34,131 nt of DNA from Myxococcus llanfairpwllgwyngyllgogerychwyrndrobwllllantysiliogogogochensis (lineage in GTDB: Bacteria > Myxococcota > Myxococcia > Myxococcales > Myxococcaceae): the NCBI RefSeq assembly GCF_006636215.1, contig NZ_VIFM01000111.1:1-34131 (forward strand), given 5' to 3'. Below, in pieces: positions 24,676 through 32,889 of this stretch. The notes beneath the pieces are model-generated. The model did no database searches and was not told the origin of the DNA. It was given only the letters and a program-made list of their open reading frames with translations. Numbering within the stretch: the stretch's first letter is position 1; each line of letters begins with the position of its first letter. Made by a program: the position numbers and the translations under genes.

Positions 24676-25449
24676 ATGAACGCACTGCTCTCCATCTGGA
24701 CCTGGGTCGAGATTGGAATCGTCGCGCTGGTCGGTTTCTTCGTTCAGCTCGTCATCGCCATCTTCACGTTGCCGTTCGACAAGACGCGCTATGCCACGGG
24801 CCGGTGCTTCCGGATGGTGGGCGTCACCGCGGCGAAGCTGACGCCGTACTGGCGCTTCCGGGTGCACGGCGCGGTGCCGGAACGGGTGGCCCCCAACACG
24901 GTGGTGGTGAGCAACCACGAGTCCAACGCGGACCCGTTCCTCATCTCCCATCTGCCCTGGGAGATGAAGTGGCTGGGCAAGGCCAACCTCTTCAAGATTC
25001 CCGTGGTGGGATGGATGATGAGCCTCGCTGGCGACATCCCCGTGCACCGGGGAGACCGCGAGTCCGCCACGGGCGCGATGGCGCGCTGCAAGGAGTGGAT
25101 GGAGAAGGGGATGCCGGTGATGATCTTCCCGGAGGGCACGCGCTCGAAGACGGACGAGCTGTTGCCCTTCAAGGACGGCGCGTTCCGGCTGGCCATCGAG
25201 CGTCAGGCGGACGTGCTGCCGCTGGCGGTGAGCGGGACGCGCAAAGCGCTGCCGAAGCACTCGTGGCGCTTCTCCACCTCGCGCGGCATGGTGACGGTGG
25301 GCACGCCCATCTCCACCAAGGGCATGACGATGGATGACCTGGAGAAGCTCAAGACGCTGGCGCGCGAGCAGATCCTCTCGCTGCGCGCCTCGCTCCAGCC
25401 GTTGACCCGGGACGCCGACTCCGCCCCGGATACCGTCAGCGCCGCGTAG
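24676..25449 (+). CDS. plsC: 1-acyl-sn-glycerol-3-phosphate acyltransferase (PlsC family)
   Basis: A 257-residue membrane-associated acyltransferase of the PlsC family, expected to convert lysophosphatidic acid to phosphatidic acid in phospholipid synthesis. A hydrophobic N-terminal segment (about 12-34) is followed by the HX4D catalytic motif NHESNADP (residues 79-86). A glycerophosphate-binding FPEGTRSK (about 153-160) and VLPLAVSGTRKALP also follow the family order. The start is ATG 24676, with GAGG 7 bases upstream. It lies 20 bp after the exonuclease gene. Myxobacteria carry several paralogues, so the exact acyl acceptor is not certain. Confidence 0.9.
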   Translation: MNALLSIWTWVEIGIVALVGFFVQLVIAIFTLPFDKTRYATGRCFRMVGVTAAKLTPYWRFRVHGAVPERVAPNTVVVSNHESNADPFLISHLPWEMKWLGKANLFKIPVVGWMMSLAGDIPVHRGDRESATGAMARCKEWMEKGMPVMIFPEGTRSKTDELLPFKDGAFRLAIERQADVLPLAVSGTRKALPKHSWRFSTSRGMVTVGTPISTKGMTMDDLEKLKTLAREQILSLRASLQPLTRDADSAPDTVSAA

Positions 25450-25479
25450 CACCCCACGCGGGCTGGGAGGGGACGTCGT

Positions 25480-26025
25480 TCAGACGTCCTTGTCTTCGCC
25501 CTTGTCCTCGTCGTCCTCGTCGATGATGTGACAGCCCGTCTCTTCCTCGAGCGCTTCCTCGATGAAGCCGCGCAGCAGGTCCTTGCCGCCAATCTCGAAG
25601 GACAGGCTGACCCGGTCGCCGCCGATGACGCCGTCCTTGTCCACGGTGAGCTTGCCGCCGAGGGCGATGGCGCTGCCGTCCACGCGCGCGCCGTTCTGGA
25701 TGCGGACCTCCCCACCCATGGAGACGGCGTCGCCCGTCACGCGGGCGCCGGCCTCGACGATGACGCGGCCCCGGATGGCGACGGCGTCGTCGACCCTGGC
25801 GCCCTTGCGGATGATGACGTTGCCATCCACGGCGACCGCGTCCGTCACCTTGTCCCCGGCCTCGATGACCAGGTCCGTGCCCTGCACGGCGCGGCTGCCA
25901 TCCTTGGACGTGGTGGCGCAGACGACCTTGATGTCGTTGGGCTTCTTCGCCGCGTCATCCGCCGCGAAGGCCGGGAAGGTGAGGGTGGCGGCGAGGGCCA
26001 GGGTCGGCAGCAGCGATGAGCGCAT
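25480..26025 (-). CDS. Secreted polymer-forming (bactofilin-like) beta-helix protein
   Basis: A 181-residue exported protein. The signal peptide is residues 1-21 (ends PAFA|A). The mature part is a right-handed beta-helix of hydrophobic short repeats with an alternating pattern: TDAVAVDGNVIIRKGARV, DDAVAIRGRVIVEAGARV, GDAVSMGGEVRIQNGARV, GSAIALGGKLTV. This resembles the polymer-forming/bactofilin fold but is secreted instead of cytoplasmic. The C-terminus is strongly acidic (DEDDEDKGEDKD). The function is unknown; a structural or cell-envelope role is plausible. The start is ATG 26025 with AGGAG 7 bases upstream. It is convergent with plsC (30 bp). A related repeat pattern appears in the truncated gene at the right end of the window. 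Confidence 0.8.
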   Translation of the reverse strand: MRSSLLPTLALAATLTFPAFAADDAAKKPNDIKVVCATTSKDGSRAVQGTDLVIEAGDKVTDAVAVDGNVIIRKGARVDDAVAIRGRVIVEAGARVTGDAVSMGGEVRIQNGARVDGSAIALGGKLTVDKDGVIGGDRVSLSFEIGGKDLLRGFIEEALEEETGCHIIDEDDEDKGEDKDV

Positions 26026-26158
26026 GGGCGGGCTCCTGAGACATCCGAGTTGAGAGGCCTACGGACGAGGGCTCGCACTGATTGCATGGGGCGGTTGTTC
26101 CAGCCGGTGCGGGCCAGGGCACGCGCCTTGCTGTACGGTGTCCATCTGGCCCTGTCCC

Positions 26159-26171
26159 GAGGTCCGCACTG
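26159..26171 (+). promoter_or_regulatory. GAGGT ribosome site placed before a CTG start codon
   Basis: GAGGT (26159-26163), five bases, then CTG (26169-26171), which opens directly on the expected N-terminus of the membrane protein. No ATG or GTG occurs in this frame nearby. The only standard alternative is TTG 26082, which has no well-spaced ribosome site. Confidence 0.55.
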
Positions 26172-27227
26172 GCCGCTCCTTCGACGCAGCACGACGACTC
26201 CACCGACCTCACCATCTGGGTCTATGCCTTCGGGTACTTCGCGGCCTATGCCCCCTACAGCGCGCTGACGAAGGCGTTGTCGAGCGGCTCCCTGCCGGGC
26301 ATGGAGGAGGGCATCGTCGGCTTCACGTTGCTGCCGGTGAGCGCGGCGACGTCGATGGTGGGCATGTTCATCTTCCTCACGCTCAAGCGCTGGTGGCGCT
26401 TCGCGGGGCACCGGAAGGTGCTGGGCCTGCGGGTGCCCTCGCCGGGGCCGTGGACCTTCCTGTCCGGGATGTGCTCGGCGGCCATCATCGGCACCACGAC
26501 GCTGGCGTACACGCTGGAGGGCACCTCCATCGTCTTCATGATGCTGCTGATGCGCGGCGGCGTGCTGGTGCTGGCGCCCGTGGTGGACGTCCTGAGCCGC
26601 AGGCGTGTGCGCTGGCCCTCGTGGGTGGCGCTGGGCTTGAGCTTTTCGGCGGTGGTCGTCGCGTCGGGAACGGATGCGCGGGCCACCATGACGGTGGTGG
26701 CCATGGTGGACGTAGGCGTGTACCTGCTCAGCTACTTCATCCGGCTGCGCGCCATGAGCCGGCTGGCCAAGTCCGAGGACAAGTCGCTGTCCACGCGCTA
26801 CTTCGTTGAGGAGCAGATGGTGGCCACGCCCTTCCTCGTGCTCGTGCTCGCCGGGGTGGCGCTCTGGGGTGGCTCCGCCGCGGCGCTGGACATCCGCGAG
26901 GGCTTCACCGGCATGTTCGCCCGGGGGCGGCTGTTGGAGGAGGTGCTGGTGGGCCTGCTGTCCCAGGGGACCGGCATCTTCGGCGGGCTCATCCTCCTGG
27001 ACGCGAGGGAGAATGCCTTCTCCGTGCCGGTGAATCGCGCGTCCAGCGTGCTCTCTGGCGTGGTGGCCACGGTGGGGCTGTCGCTGTTCCTGGGGCTGCC
27101 CGGCGTTGGGACGCGCGAATTGCTCGGCGCCGCGCTCGTCATGGTGGCCATGTCGGTGCTCGCGGTGCCCACGGTGCTCGCGGCCCGACGGCGGGAGGCC
27201 GCCACGCGGGCGGCGCTCGGGCGCTAG
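26169..27227 (+). CDS. EamA-like multi-spanning membrane protein (drug/metabolite transporter type)
   Basis: A membrane protein of about 352 residues with roughly ten hydrophobic helices in two halves, resembling the EamA/DMT transporter superfamily. The hydrophobic part begins at LTIWVYAFGYFAAYAPYSAL and includes FLSGMCSAAIIGTTTLAYTL and GLILLDARENAFSVPVNRASS, the latter resembling the conserved loop before the last helices. No substrate can be read. The start is unusual: CTG 26169 follows GAGGT by five bases and gives MAAPSTQ as N-terminus, while TTG 26082 would add 29 residues of non-conserved, Arg/Pro-rich character. The gene is divergent from the polymer-forming protein and convergent with the stress protein (12 bp). 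Confidence 0.78.
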   Translation: MAAPSTQHDDSTDLTIWVYAFGYFAAYAPYSALTKALSSGSLPGMEEGIVGFTLLPVSAATSMVGMFIFLTLKRWWRFAGHRKVLGLRVPSPGPWTFLSGMCSAAIIGTTTLAYTLEGTSIVFMMLLMRGGVLVLAPVVDVLSRRRVRWPSWVALGLSFSAVVVASGTDARATMTVVAMVDVGVYLLSYFIRLRAMSRLAKSEDKSLSTRYFVEEQMVATPFLVLVLAGVALWGGSAAALDIREGFTGMFARGRLLEEVLVGLLSQGTGIFGGLILLDARENAFSVPVNRASSVLSGVVATVGLSLFLGLPGVGTRELLGAALVMVAMSVLAVPTVLAARRREAATRAALGR

Positions 27228-27239
27228 GGGCGGTGCTCG

Positions 27240-27704
27240 CTACTTCTTGTCCGGCGCGACGTGCAGCGTGAGCACCGGGCACGGCGCGCGGGAGACGATC
27301 TTCTGCGCCACGCTGCCCAGCAGGAGTCGGGGGAGTCCCCGGCGGCCGTGGGTGCCCATGATGATGAGGTCGAAGCCCTCCTGCTCCGCGAGCTCGAGGA
27401 TGGTGGAGGCCGCCTCGCCCACCAGCACCCGGTGCTTCAGCGTCACCTGCGGGGGCTCCATCTGCTGGAGGAGGGTCGCCAGCTCCTTGCGCGCCGTGTC
27501 CATGGCGACCTGCTCCAGCGAGAGGGCATTCCAGCCCGGCGCGGCCACCAGCAGGTCCGGCGCGACGTATTGAGGGGGCTCCCAGGCGTGAACCACCTCC
27601 ACGGAGGCGTTGAAGGGCCTCGCCAGGTGCAGGGCGTAGTCGATGATGGTGCGAGAGCCCTCGCTCAAATCGATGGGAACGAGAATGCGGGACGGTGCGG
27701 CCAT
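27240..27704 (-). CDS. Universal stress protein (UspA family)
   Basis: A 154-residue single-domain UspA protein, cytoplasmic. It begins RILVPIDLSEGSR, with the Asp that binds the adenine/ribose. It ends with the ATP-binding loop IIMGTHGRRGLPRLLLGSVAQKIV, which fits G-2x-G-9x-G-(S/T). It therefore probably belongs to the ATP-binding class. The length is typical. The start is ATG 27704, with GAGGAG 8 bases upstream. It is transcribed away from the short-chain dehydrogenase homologue, with a 191-bp region holding a CCCCTA-C-TAGGGG palindrome. Its role would be stress survival; the specific stress is unknown. Confidence 0.94.
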   Translation of the reverse strand: MAAPSRILVPIDLSEGSRTIIDYALHLARPFNASVEVVHAWEPPQYVAPDLLVAAPGWNALSLEQVAMDTARKELATLLQQMEPPQVTLKHRVLVGEAASTILELAEQEGFDLIIMGTHGRRGLPRLLLGSVAQKIVSRAPCPVLTLHVAPDKK

Positions 27705-27730
27705 CGGCGGCTCCTCGGTGGTTGGAAAGG

Positions 27731-27743
27731 CCCCTACTAGGGG
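27731..27743. promoter_or_regulatory. Palindrome CCCCTA-C-TAGGGG in a divergent promoter region
   Basis: A perfect 13-bp odd palindrome 27 bp upstream of the universal stress protein start and 153 bp from the SDR start. Its place fits an operator overlapping the stress gene promoter or leader; no known regulator is recognised. Confidence 0.45.
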
Positions 27744-27895
27744 AATGGGGCCGGAAGACGCTCAGTGGAAGTTCCATGCCAGGGCTTGCCCGCCTGCTCG
27801 TACCCGTGCGCGCGCAGAGCTTGCGGGGAGGCGAGCGCGCTCCGCGATTCGTGCGCAGGATGGCCACCTGAACGAAGACGAGGTGCCTCTCTCCC

Positions 27896-28765
27896 ATGCG
27901 TCCTCCCATTGACCAGGGCACGGTCCTCATCACCGGAGCGTCCGAGGGCATCGGCCGGGAGCTTGCCCGGCTGCTGTCGCGGCGCGTTCGCACGTTGGTC
28001 CTCGTGGACCGAGACGTGGCGCGGCTGAAGCCGTTGCGCGAGGAGCTGCTGTCCCTCTATCCCACCCTGGGCGTGCTGCTCGAGCAGTGCGACGTCTGCG
28101 AGTCGCGCGACATCGACGCGCTCGTCGCCTCGCTGGAGTCGCACTTCGTCCGGGTGGATGTGCTGGTGAACACCGCCGCCCTGGGGCGCCAGGGCTTGTA
28201 CGCCGAAGCGCGCTGGGGAGGGCTCGAGGAGCTGCTGCGCGCGAATGTCTGGGTGCCCGCGCTGCTGACCCACCGGCTGCTCGCCCCCATGCTGGAGCGG
28301 GGGAGGGGCGGGGTGCTGAACATCGGCTCGGGCGCAGCCCAGCTCTTCCTGCCCGGCTCGACGATGTTCGCCGCCACGCAGCGCTTCCTCGACGGCTTCA
28401 CGGAGTCGCTGCGGTTGGAGGTGGAGGGGCGCGGCGTGGTCATCACCCGCGTGGCGCCGGGTCCGCTGGGAGACGCGGGCTCCCAGGCGGTGGGCGCGGG
28501 CGTGGCGCCCTTCTTCCAGATTTCGCTGGAGCACTGCGCGCGCGTCGCCCTGGCGGCCTTCGAGCGGGGTGAGGCCCTGGTGTATCCAGGCTGGGGCCAC
28601 CGGTGGGTGATGCGGTTGTTGCCCCTGCTGCCGCGCATGGTGAAGCGGGGCCTGGGACGGCTGGCGCTGCGAGGCGTGCGGCGGGAGGCCCTGACCGCGC
28701 CCGAGGCGCTGCCGGTGGGGCTCGCGTCACCGGTGCTGCTGGCGCGCGAGCCCACTCCGGCATGA
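27896..28765 (+). CDS. Short-chain dehydrogenase/reductase homologue without catalytic Tyr/Lys
   Basis: A 289-residue SDR-fold protein. The cofactor motif TGASEGIG (residues 13-20) is intact, an acidic LVDRD (36-40) ends strand 2, and CD (65-66) and VNTAALG (91-97, normally NNAG) follow. Asn117 and Ser145 (LNIGSGAAQ) are kept. At the active site, where YxxxK is expected, the protein reads FAATQ (Phe158, Gln162), so both catalytic Tyr and Lys are replaced. It probably binds NAD(P) but is not a normal oxidoreductase; a regulatory or chaperone-like role is possible. The start is ATG 27896, with GAGGT 9 bases upstream. It is convergent with the protease gene (9 bp). Confidence 0.85.
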   Translation: MRPPIDQGTVLITGASEGIGRELARLLSRRVRTLVLVDRDVARLKPLREELLSLYPTLGVLLEQCDVCESRDIDALVASLESHFVRVDVLVNTAALGRQGLYAEARWGGLEELLRANVWVPALLTHRLLAPMLERGRGGVLNIGSGAAQLFLPGSTMFAATQRFLDGFTESLRLEVEGRGVVITRVAPGPLGDAGSQAVGAGVAPFFQISLEHCARVALAAFERGEALVYPGWGHRWVMRLLPLLPRMVKRGLGRLALRGVRREALTAPEALPVGLASPVLLAREPTPA

Positions 28766-28774
28766 CGTGACGGA

Positions 28775-29569
28775 CTAGAGGCCGATCTCCGTCAGGCGCG
28801 CCTTCACGCGGGTGGCCTTCACGCCGGTGTTGGCCGTGCCGCGGCCGGACGAGTTGCCGCCCAGACCGATGTGGTGCAGGCCGACCACCTGGTGCGTGGA
28901 GGACGAGAACACCGGCGAGCCCGAGGAGCCGCCCAGCGTGTCCGCGTCATAGGACAGGTCCGTGGTGGAGTAGTTCGCGTTCTTCACCACGCCCGGCGAG
29001 GACTTCTTCGTCGGGGCGCAGCCGGACGTCGTGTAGTAGTCGCAGTTCTGGTGCACGACGTAGACGCTCGCGTTGGTGGCGGCGTTGGTGGTCGACACCG
29101 TCAGCCAGCCGTACACGTTGCCGGGCAGCTGGCCGTTCGTGGCCGAGCAGCGCACCGCCGTCATGTCATCACCGGACCACGTCTTGATGAACGTGGCGCA
29201 GTTGTACCAGATGCGATCCGCCGAGGCGACGCCGTCCTCGTAGTTGAAGGACACGCGCGCGCCCACGGCCTGGGACGCGCTGCCGATGCAGTGGTTGTTG
29301 GTGATGATGACGTCGGCGGAGACGAGCCACGCCGTGCAGCGGCTGCCCACCGCGGGGATGGACAGGTAGCCCACCGCCTTCGAGCGCGTGCGCTGCGTGC
29401 CCGTCAGCGTGGTGGCGCCCACCCAGTTCACCGAGCCGACGATGACCGTGGACTCCTGGGACTGGAGCGGCTCGTTCGCCTCCACATCGGGAACGTCGGG
29501 AGCCTGCTCGGTACCGCATGCCGACAGGGCACCCACCAGGAACAACGCACGCATGCTCTTCGCGATCAT
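28775..29569 (-). CDS. Trypsin-like serine protease lipoprotein
   Basis: A 264-residue exported serine protease of the chymotrypsin fold (V8/glutamyl-endopeptidase-like branch). A signal peptide with lipobox LSAC makes Cys18 the likely lipid site. The catalytic triad is visible: His93 in ITNNHCIG, Asp135 in SGDDMTAVR, and Ser216 in GGSSGSPVF. Pairs of Cys (78/94, 124/141, 176/184) suggest disulfides. About 24 residues after the lipid site (Pro/Asp/Glu-rich) may be a short spacer or propeptide. The start is ATG 29569 with GGAGG about 9-10 bases upstream; a longer frame to 29623 lacks signal-peptide character. A predatory or nutritional degradative role would fit a myxobacterium, but this is inference. 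Confidence 0.92.
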   Translation of the reverse strand: MIAKSMRALFLVGALSACGTEQAPDVPDVEANEPLQSQESTVIVGSVNWVGATTLTGTQRTRSKAVGYLSIPAVGSRCTAWLVSADVIITNNHCIGSASQAVGARVSFNYEDGVASADRIWYNCATFIKTWSGDDMTAVRCSATNGQLPGNVYGWLTVSTTNAATNASVYVVHQNCDYYTTSGCAPTKKSSPGVVKNANYSTTDLSYDADTLGGSSGSPVFSSSTHQVVGLHHIGLGGNSSGRGTANTGVKATRVKARLTEIGL

Positions 29570-29923
29570 CGGGGGACTCCTCCACCACGCGCGGGATTGC
29601 GCGCCGCGTGGGCCCTGGCACACCCCGTGCCAGCGTCATCCACGGGACACGCTCACTCGGGAGTCACTCACCCGCGCGCGCCCAGGTGGTGCGCGCGTGC
29701 TCCGGTTTGACGAGAGGCCATGTAAAGGCCCTTCGCGCCCCTCGGGACAAACCTCAGTGATTGTCGTGATTTACTTGTTTTTCTTGGAGTGTCGCTTTTG
29801 TGGGCAGTCGAGGAGCCCGGTGTCCCGTGCCAGGACAGCGACGGAAAAATCCACGGGCCGCGCTCCGCTCCACGCAGGAGGGGACGCGGCCCGTCGACGA
29901 CGAGAGGCGGAGGCCTGGGGCGC
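29570..29923. other. Intergenic region: protease promoter side and amine-dehydrogenase terminator
   Basis: A 354-bp stretch without a credible gene. An A+T-rich patch at about 29755-29810 is the best candidate for the protease promoter; no clear -35/-10 pair was assigned. The right side carries the terminator of the operon reading in from the right (29845-29894). Confidence 0.6.
29845..29894 (-). terminator. Rho-independent terminator of the amine-dehydrogenase operon
   Basis: On the minus strand a 10-bp G+C-rich stem (CGCGGCCCGT at 29885-29894 pairs with ACGGGCCGCG at 29853-29862), with an inner CTCC/GGAG pairing, is followed after a few bases by a run of five T (29849-29845). It begins 30 bp after the DAO-subunit stop codon. 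This is the best intrinsic terminator in the window. Confidence 0.85.
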
Positions 29924-31411
29924 TCAGCCGATGATCATGTCTTCTCGCTCCAGGCTGCCTTCGGCGAAGCGGCGCAGGTTGAAGCGGGTGAAGAGTTCGT
30001 CGGACTCACCGGTGACCATCCACTTCGCCATCCGCTCGGCGACGGCGGGGGCCATCATGAAGCCGTGGCCGACGAAGCCGGACATCTGGAGGAGGTTGTC
30101 CAGGCCGGGGGTGCGGCCGAGGATGGGGTTGTTGTCCGGCGTCACGTCGTAGCAGCCGGCCCACTGGCGCAGCACCTTGACGTGGCCCACGTGGGGCATC
30201 TGCTCCATCAGCGCGCGGGCGAAGCGGGACACGAAGCGCAGGGTGCTGCCCATGTTGAGCCCCGCGGGCTCCTTCGGGTCTCCCATGCCGCCCACGATTT
30301 CGCCGCGCATGGACTGGCTGAAGTACAGGCCCGAGTCGAGCACGGACACCAGCGGCCCCAGGAAGGGCTTGAGGGGCTCGGTGCTGAGGATTTCGTGACG
30401 GTGCGGCTCGTTGGGGAGCTGCACGTCGACGAGCTTCGCGACCTCGGGGCTCCACGCGCCCGACGCGAGGACGACGGTGTCACAGGCGATGTCGCCCCGG
30501 TCCGTCTTCACCTTGCGCACCTGGCCGCCGCTGACCTCGAAGCCGGTGACGTCCGTGTACGTCTCCACGCGGACGCCCTTCTTCTTGCAGCCCTGGGCGT
30601 AGCCCCACAGGAAGGGCCAGGGGAAGATGACGCCGTCCTCGGGATTGAAGGAGGCCGCCACGCAGCCCTTCATCGTCAGGCCGGGGACGATGTCGCGCGC
30701 CGCGTCCGGGGTGACCAGCCGCGTGGGCACTCCGTAGCGGTTGTGCAGCGTGACGTTGCGCTCCAGCCGCTTGGCCACCGCGTCCGTCCGGGCCAGGAAC
30801 AGGTAGCCGCCCTGGCGCAGCCAGACGTTGATGCCCAAATCCCGGGCGAAGCCCTTCATCAGGTCGATGGAGCGCTTGGCCAACTCCACCAGCGCCGGAG
30901 TGCCCCACTGCATGCGCACGCCGCCGCCGTTGCGGCCGGACGCGCCCGCGCACAGGTAGCCGCGCTCCAGCACGACGACGTCCGTCTCACCCTCGCGCGC
31001 CAGATTGTACGCGAGCGCGAGCCCCATGATGCCGCCGCCGATGATGACCACCTTGGCCTTGGCGGGCAGGGGCCCCTCGGGCCGCAGCGCGCTGGCGAAC
31101 GCGTCCACGTCCTGGGGCAGGCCGCCCACGGGAGGTTGGGACTCGTCCACCGGAGCGGAAGCCAAGAGGCGCAGCTCGGTGGGGAACAGGGGAGGGCGCG
31201 GCGTGAAGGGCACCACCGCGTCGGGCTTGAGGGCCTTCTCCTTCTCCAGCAGCGCTGCCACCGCCGACAGGCAGCTCTTGCCCTGGCAGATGCCGGTACC
31301 AAAGCCGGTGTAGCGCTTCACCGACTCCACATCGCAATAGCCGCGCGAGACAGCGTGCCGCACGTCATCCGCGGTGACGTCCTCGCACGAGCAGATCATC
31401 GACTTGCTCAT
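29924..31411 (-). CDS. FAD-dependent amine oxidoreductase (DAO) with N-terminal BFD [2Fe-2S] domain
   Basis: A 495-residue flavoprotein, similar to the beta subunits of heteromeric sarcosine oxidase, opine oxidase and HcnC of hydrogen cyanide synthase. Residues 5-55 form a BFD-like iron-sulfur domain: Cys7 and Cys9 (CSCEDVT) and Cys42 and Cys47 (GICQGKSC). A linker follows, then the FAD-binding Rossmann motif VVIIGGGIMGLALAYNL (about 120-136), GRNGGGVRMQW and a C-terminal GCYDVTPDNNPILG and GFVGHGFMMAP typical of DAO-family amine oxidases. It probably oxidises a secondary amine, imino acid or amino acid and passes electrons to the Fe-S centre. The start is ATG 31411 with GGAGG 7 bases upstream; it overlaps the stop of the alpha-subunit gene by 4 bp. 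Confidence 0.9.
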   Translation of the reverse strand: MSKSMICSCEDVTADDVRHAVSRGYCDVESVKRYTGFGTGICQGKSCLSAVAALLEKEKALKPDAVVPFTPRPPLFPTELRLLASAPVDESQPPVGGLPQDVDAFASALRPEGPLPAKAKVVIIGGGIMGLALAYNLAREGETDVVVLERGYLCAGASGRNGGGVRMQWGTPALVELAKRSIDLMKGFARDLGINVWLRQGGYLFLARTDAVAKRLERNVTLHNRYGVPTRLVTPDAARDIVPGLTMKGCVAASFNPEDGVIFPWPFLWGYAQGCKKKGVRVETYTDVTGFEVSGGQVRKVKTDRGDIACDTVVLASGAWSPEVAKLVDVQLPNEPHRHEILSTEPLKPFLGPLVSVLDSGLYFSQSMRGEIVGGMGDPKEPAGLNMGSTLRFVSRFARALMEQMPHVGHVKVLRQWAGCYDVTPDNNPILGRTPGLDNLLQMSGFVGHGFMMAPAVAERMAKWMVTGESDELFTRFNLRRFAEGSLEREDMIIG

Positions 31412-32754
31412 GACAGTCCTCCCACCAGCGTCTGCGCCGCGCGGCGTCCCGCGGCAGCGGCGTCCTTCGCACTGCCTCCACCGGTGAGGTCGCCCGCCGC
31501 GAAGATGTCCGGGGCCTCGGTGCGTCCATCCGCGTCCGCCTCCACCCGGAACAGCCCGCGTCCGGCGTCGAACGACACCTTCGCGCCCCCCTGTCGCGCC
31601 AGCTCGAAGCTGGGGCTCACCGGCACGGACACCAGCACCGCGTCACAGTGCACCTTGCGCCTGCTGCCCTCGCGAGGCGTGAAGCTGAACGCGCTCACGG
31701 AGCGCATGCCGTGGGCCTTGGGCTCGGAGCCTTCCACCGCCAGCGCGTGGGCCCCCGAGGGCGGCGGGCCCTTCAGGTCCACCACCGCGGAGAGCTTCAC
31801 ACCGCGCTCTTCCAGGAGCCTGGCCAGGCCGTACAGCTCGTCGCCCCAGCCCACCAGCGCGGCGACCTTGGGCGCCACGTCGTGCCGGCGCAGCAACAGA
31901 CTGGCCGCGCGCCCCGCGTAGACGCCGGGCAGGTCGTTGTTCTCGAAAGGCACCATGGGCGGGTGGCCGCCGGGCGTCAGCAGGAAGCGCTCCGCGTAGA
32001 CCTTCAGGAGCCGCGTGCCCGTGGGCTCCCAGACGCCCACCGCGAGGAAGCGCCCCGCCTCGTCGTCATACAGGCCCAGCACGGTGGCGCGCGTGGTGAG
32101 GCTTGCCGGCGCGAGCGTGGCCACGTCCGTGATTTCGGGCGCGTCCCGCTCGGGCGCGCCGTGCGCGAGCCGTCCACCCACGTGGTCTTCGCGCTCGAAG
32201 AGGAGGAAGGGGATGCCGCGCTCGGTCAGTTCCCGAGCGGCGGCGAGGCCCGCGGCGCCCGCGCCCACCACGGCCACGCGGGTGCGCACCGTGCGCGACT
32301 CGGGCGGCGTGGGGGCGGCCTCCTTGGGCAACAGGCCCAGGCCGGCGAGCTGGCGGGCGACCTTGGCCATCACCTGCTCGGCGACGGGCACGCCGGCGAA
32401 CATCTCGTGGTGGTCCAGGCCCTTGGGAAAGAACCAGTCGATGGTCTCGAACACGTCCACCTTCGCGGAGGGGTACGCGTTCTGCCGCTCCAGCTTCATG
32501 CCCTCCCTGGCGGGCGTGCGGCACGTGTAGACGTTGGGCAGGCCATCCACGCGCATCAGGCAGTGCGAGCACGCGGCGGCGAAGCAGTAGGGCCCGCGAG
32601 GGCGGTGGTACTTCACGGAGCGGGCAAGCATGGGCTCGCCGGCGGCGACCAGGGAGCACGCCACCGGCTCGCCTTCGATGGCGGGGATGCTCTCGCCCTC
32701 GAGGTCCACGGTGATGGCCCTGCCGCGCAACGAGGCGTCTGGGAGGCGTCGCAT
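31408..32754 (-). CDS. FAD/[2Fe-2S] alpha-type subunit of a sarcosine/opine/cyanide-synthase-like amine dehydrogenase
   Basis: A 448-residue partner of the DAO subunit. The N-terminal ferredoxin-like Fer2_4 domain (about 10-85) carries Cys57, Cys62, Cys65 and Cys78 (YCFAAACSHCLMRVDG; NVYTC) for a [2Fe-2S] centre. A pyridine-nucleotide-disulphide-type FAD fold follows, with VAVVGAGAAGLAAAREL (about 163-179) and a C-terminal FAD motif DIFAAGDLTGGG. The order matches the alpha subunits of HcnA/HcnB-, OoxA- or SoxA-like enzymes. The protein ends right after the flavin fold and lacks the C-terminal BFD domain common there; that domain is on the next gene instead. The start is ATG 32754 with a poor ribosome site. 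The substrate (sarcosine, proline, opine, glycine or other) is unresolved. Confidence 0.88.
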   Translation of the reverse strand: MRRLPDASLRGRAITVDLEGESIPAIEGEPVACSLVAAGEPMLARSVKYHRPRGPYCFAAACSHCLMRVDGLPNVYTCRTPAREGMKLERQNAYPSAKVDVFETIDWFFPKGLDHHEMFAGVPVAEQVMAKVARQLAGLGLLPKEAAPTPPESRTVRTRVAVVGAGAAGLAAARELTERGIPFLLFEREDHVGGRLAHGAPERDAPEITDVATLAPASLTTRATVLGLYDDEAGRFLAVGVWEPTGTRLLKVYAERFLLTPGGHPPMVPFENNDLPGVYAGRAASLLLRRHDVAPKVAALVGWGDELYGLARLLEERGVKLSAVVDLKGPPPSGAHALAVEGSEPKAHGMRSVSAFSFTPREGSRRKVHCDAVLVSVPVSPSFELARQGGAKVSFDAGRGLFRVEADADGRTEAPDIFAAGDLTGGGSAKDAAAAGRRAAQTLVGGLS

Positions 32755-32889
32755 GGGTGCCGCGCAAAATGGCGTACCCGGACCGGGTGGTCAAAGCCTG
32801 TCGAGGCATGACGCACCCCGGTCATGGGGGCCATCCGACAGTCGCGGTGATGGCGCGATGGAACTTCTCTAAGACTGCCGCTGAAACGA

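Noticed and set aside
26086..26268. ATG-started short frame overlapping the upstream part of the EamA-like gene, considered as a leader peptide or as a sign of a frameshift
   Set aside because: It ends without similarity to anything, and the CTG/GAGGT arrangement explains the membrane protein start without a frameshift.
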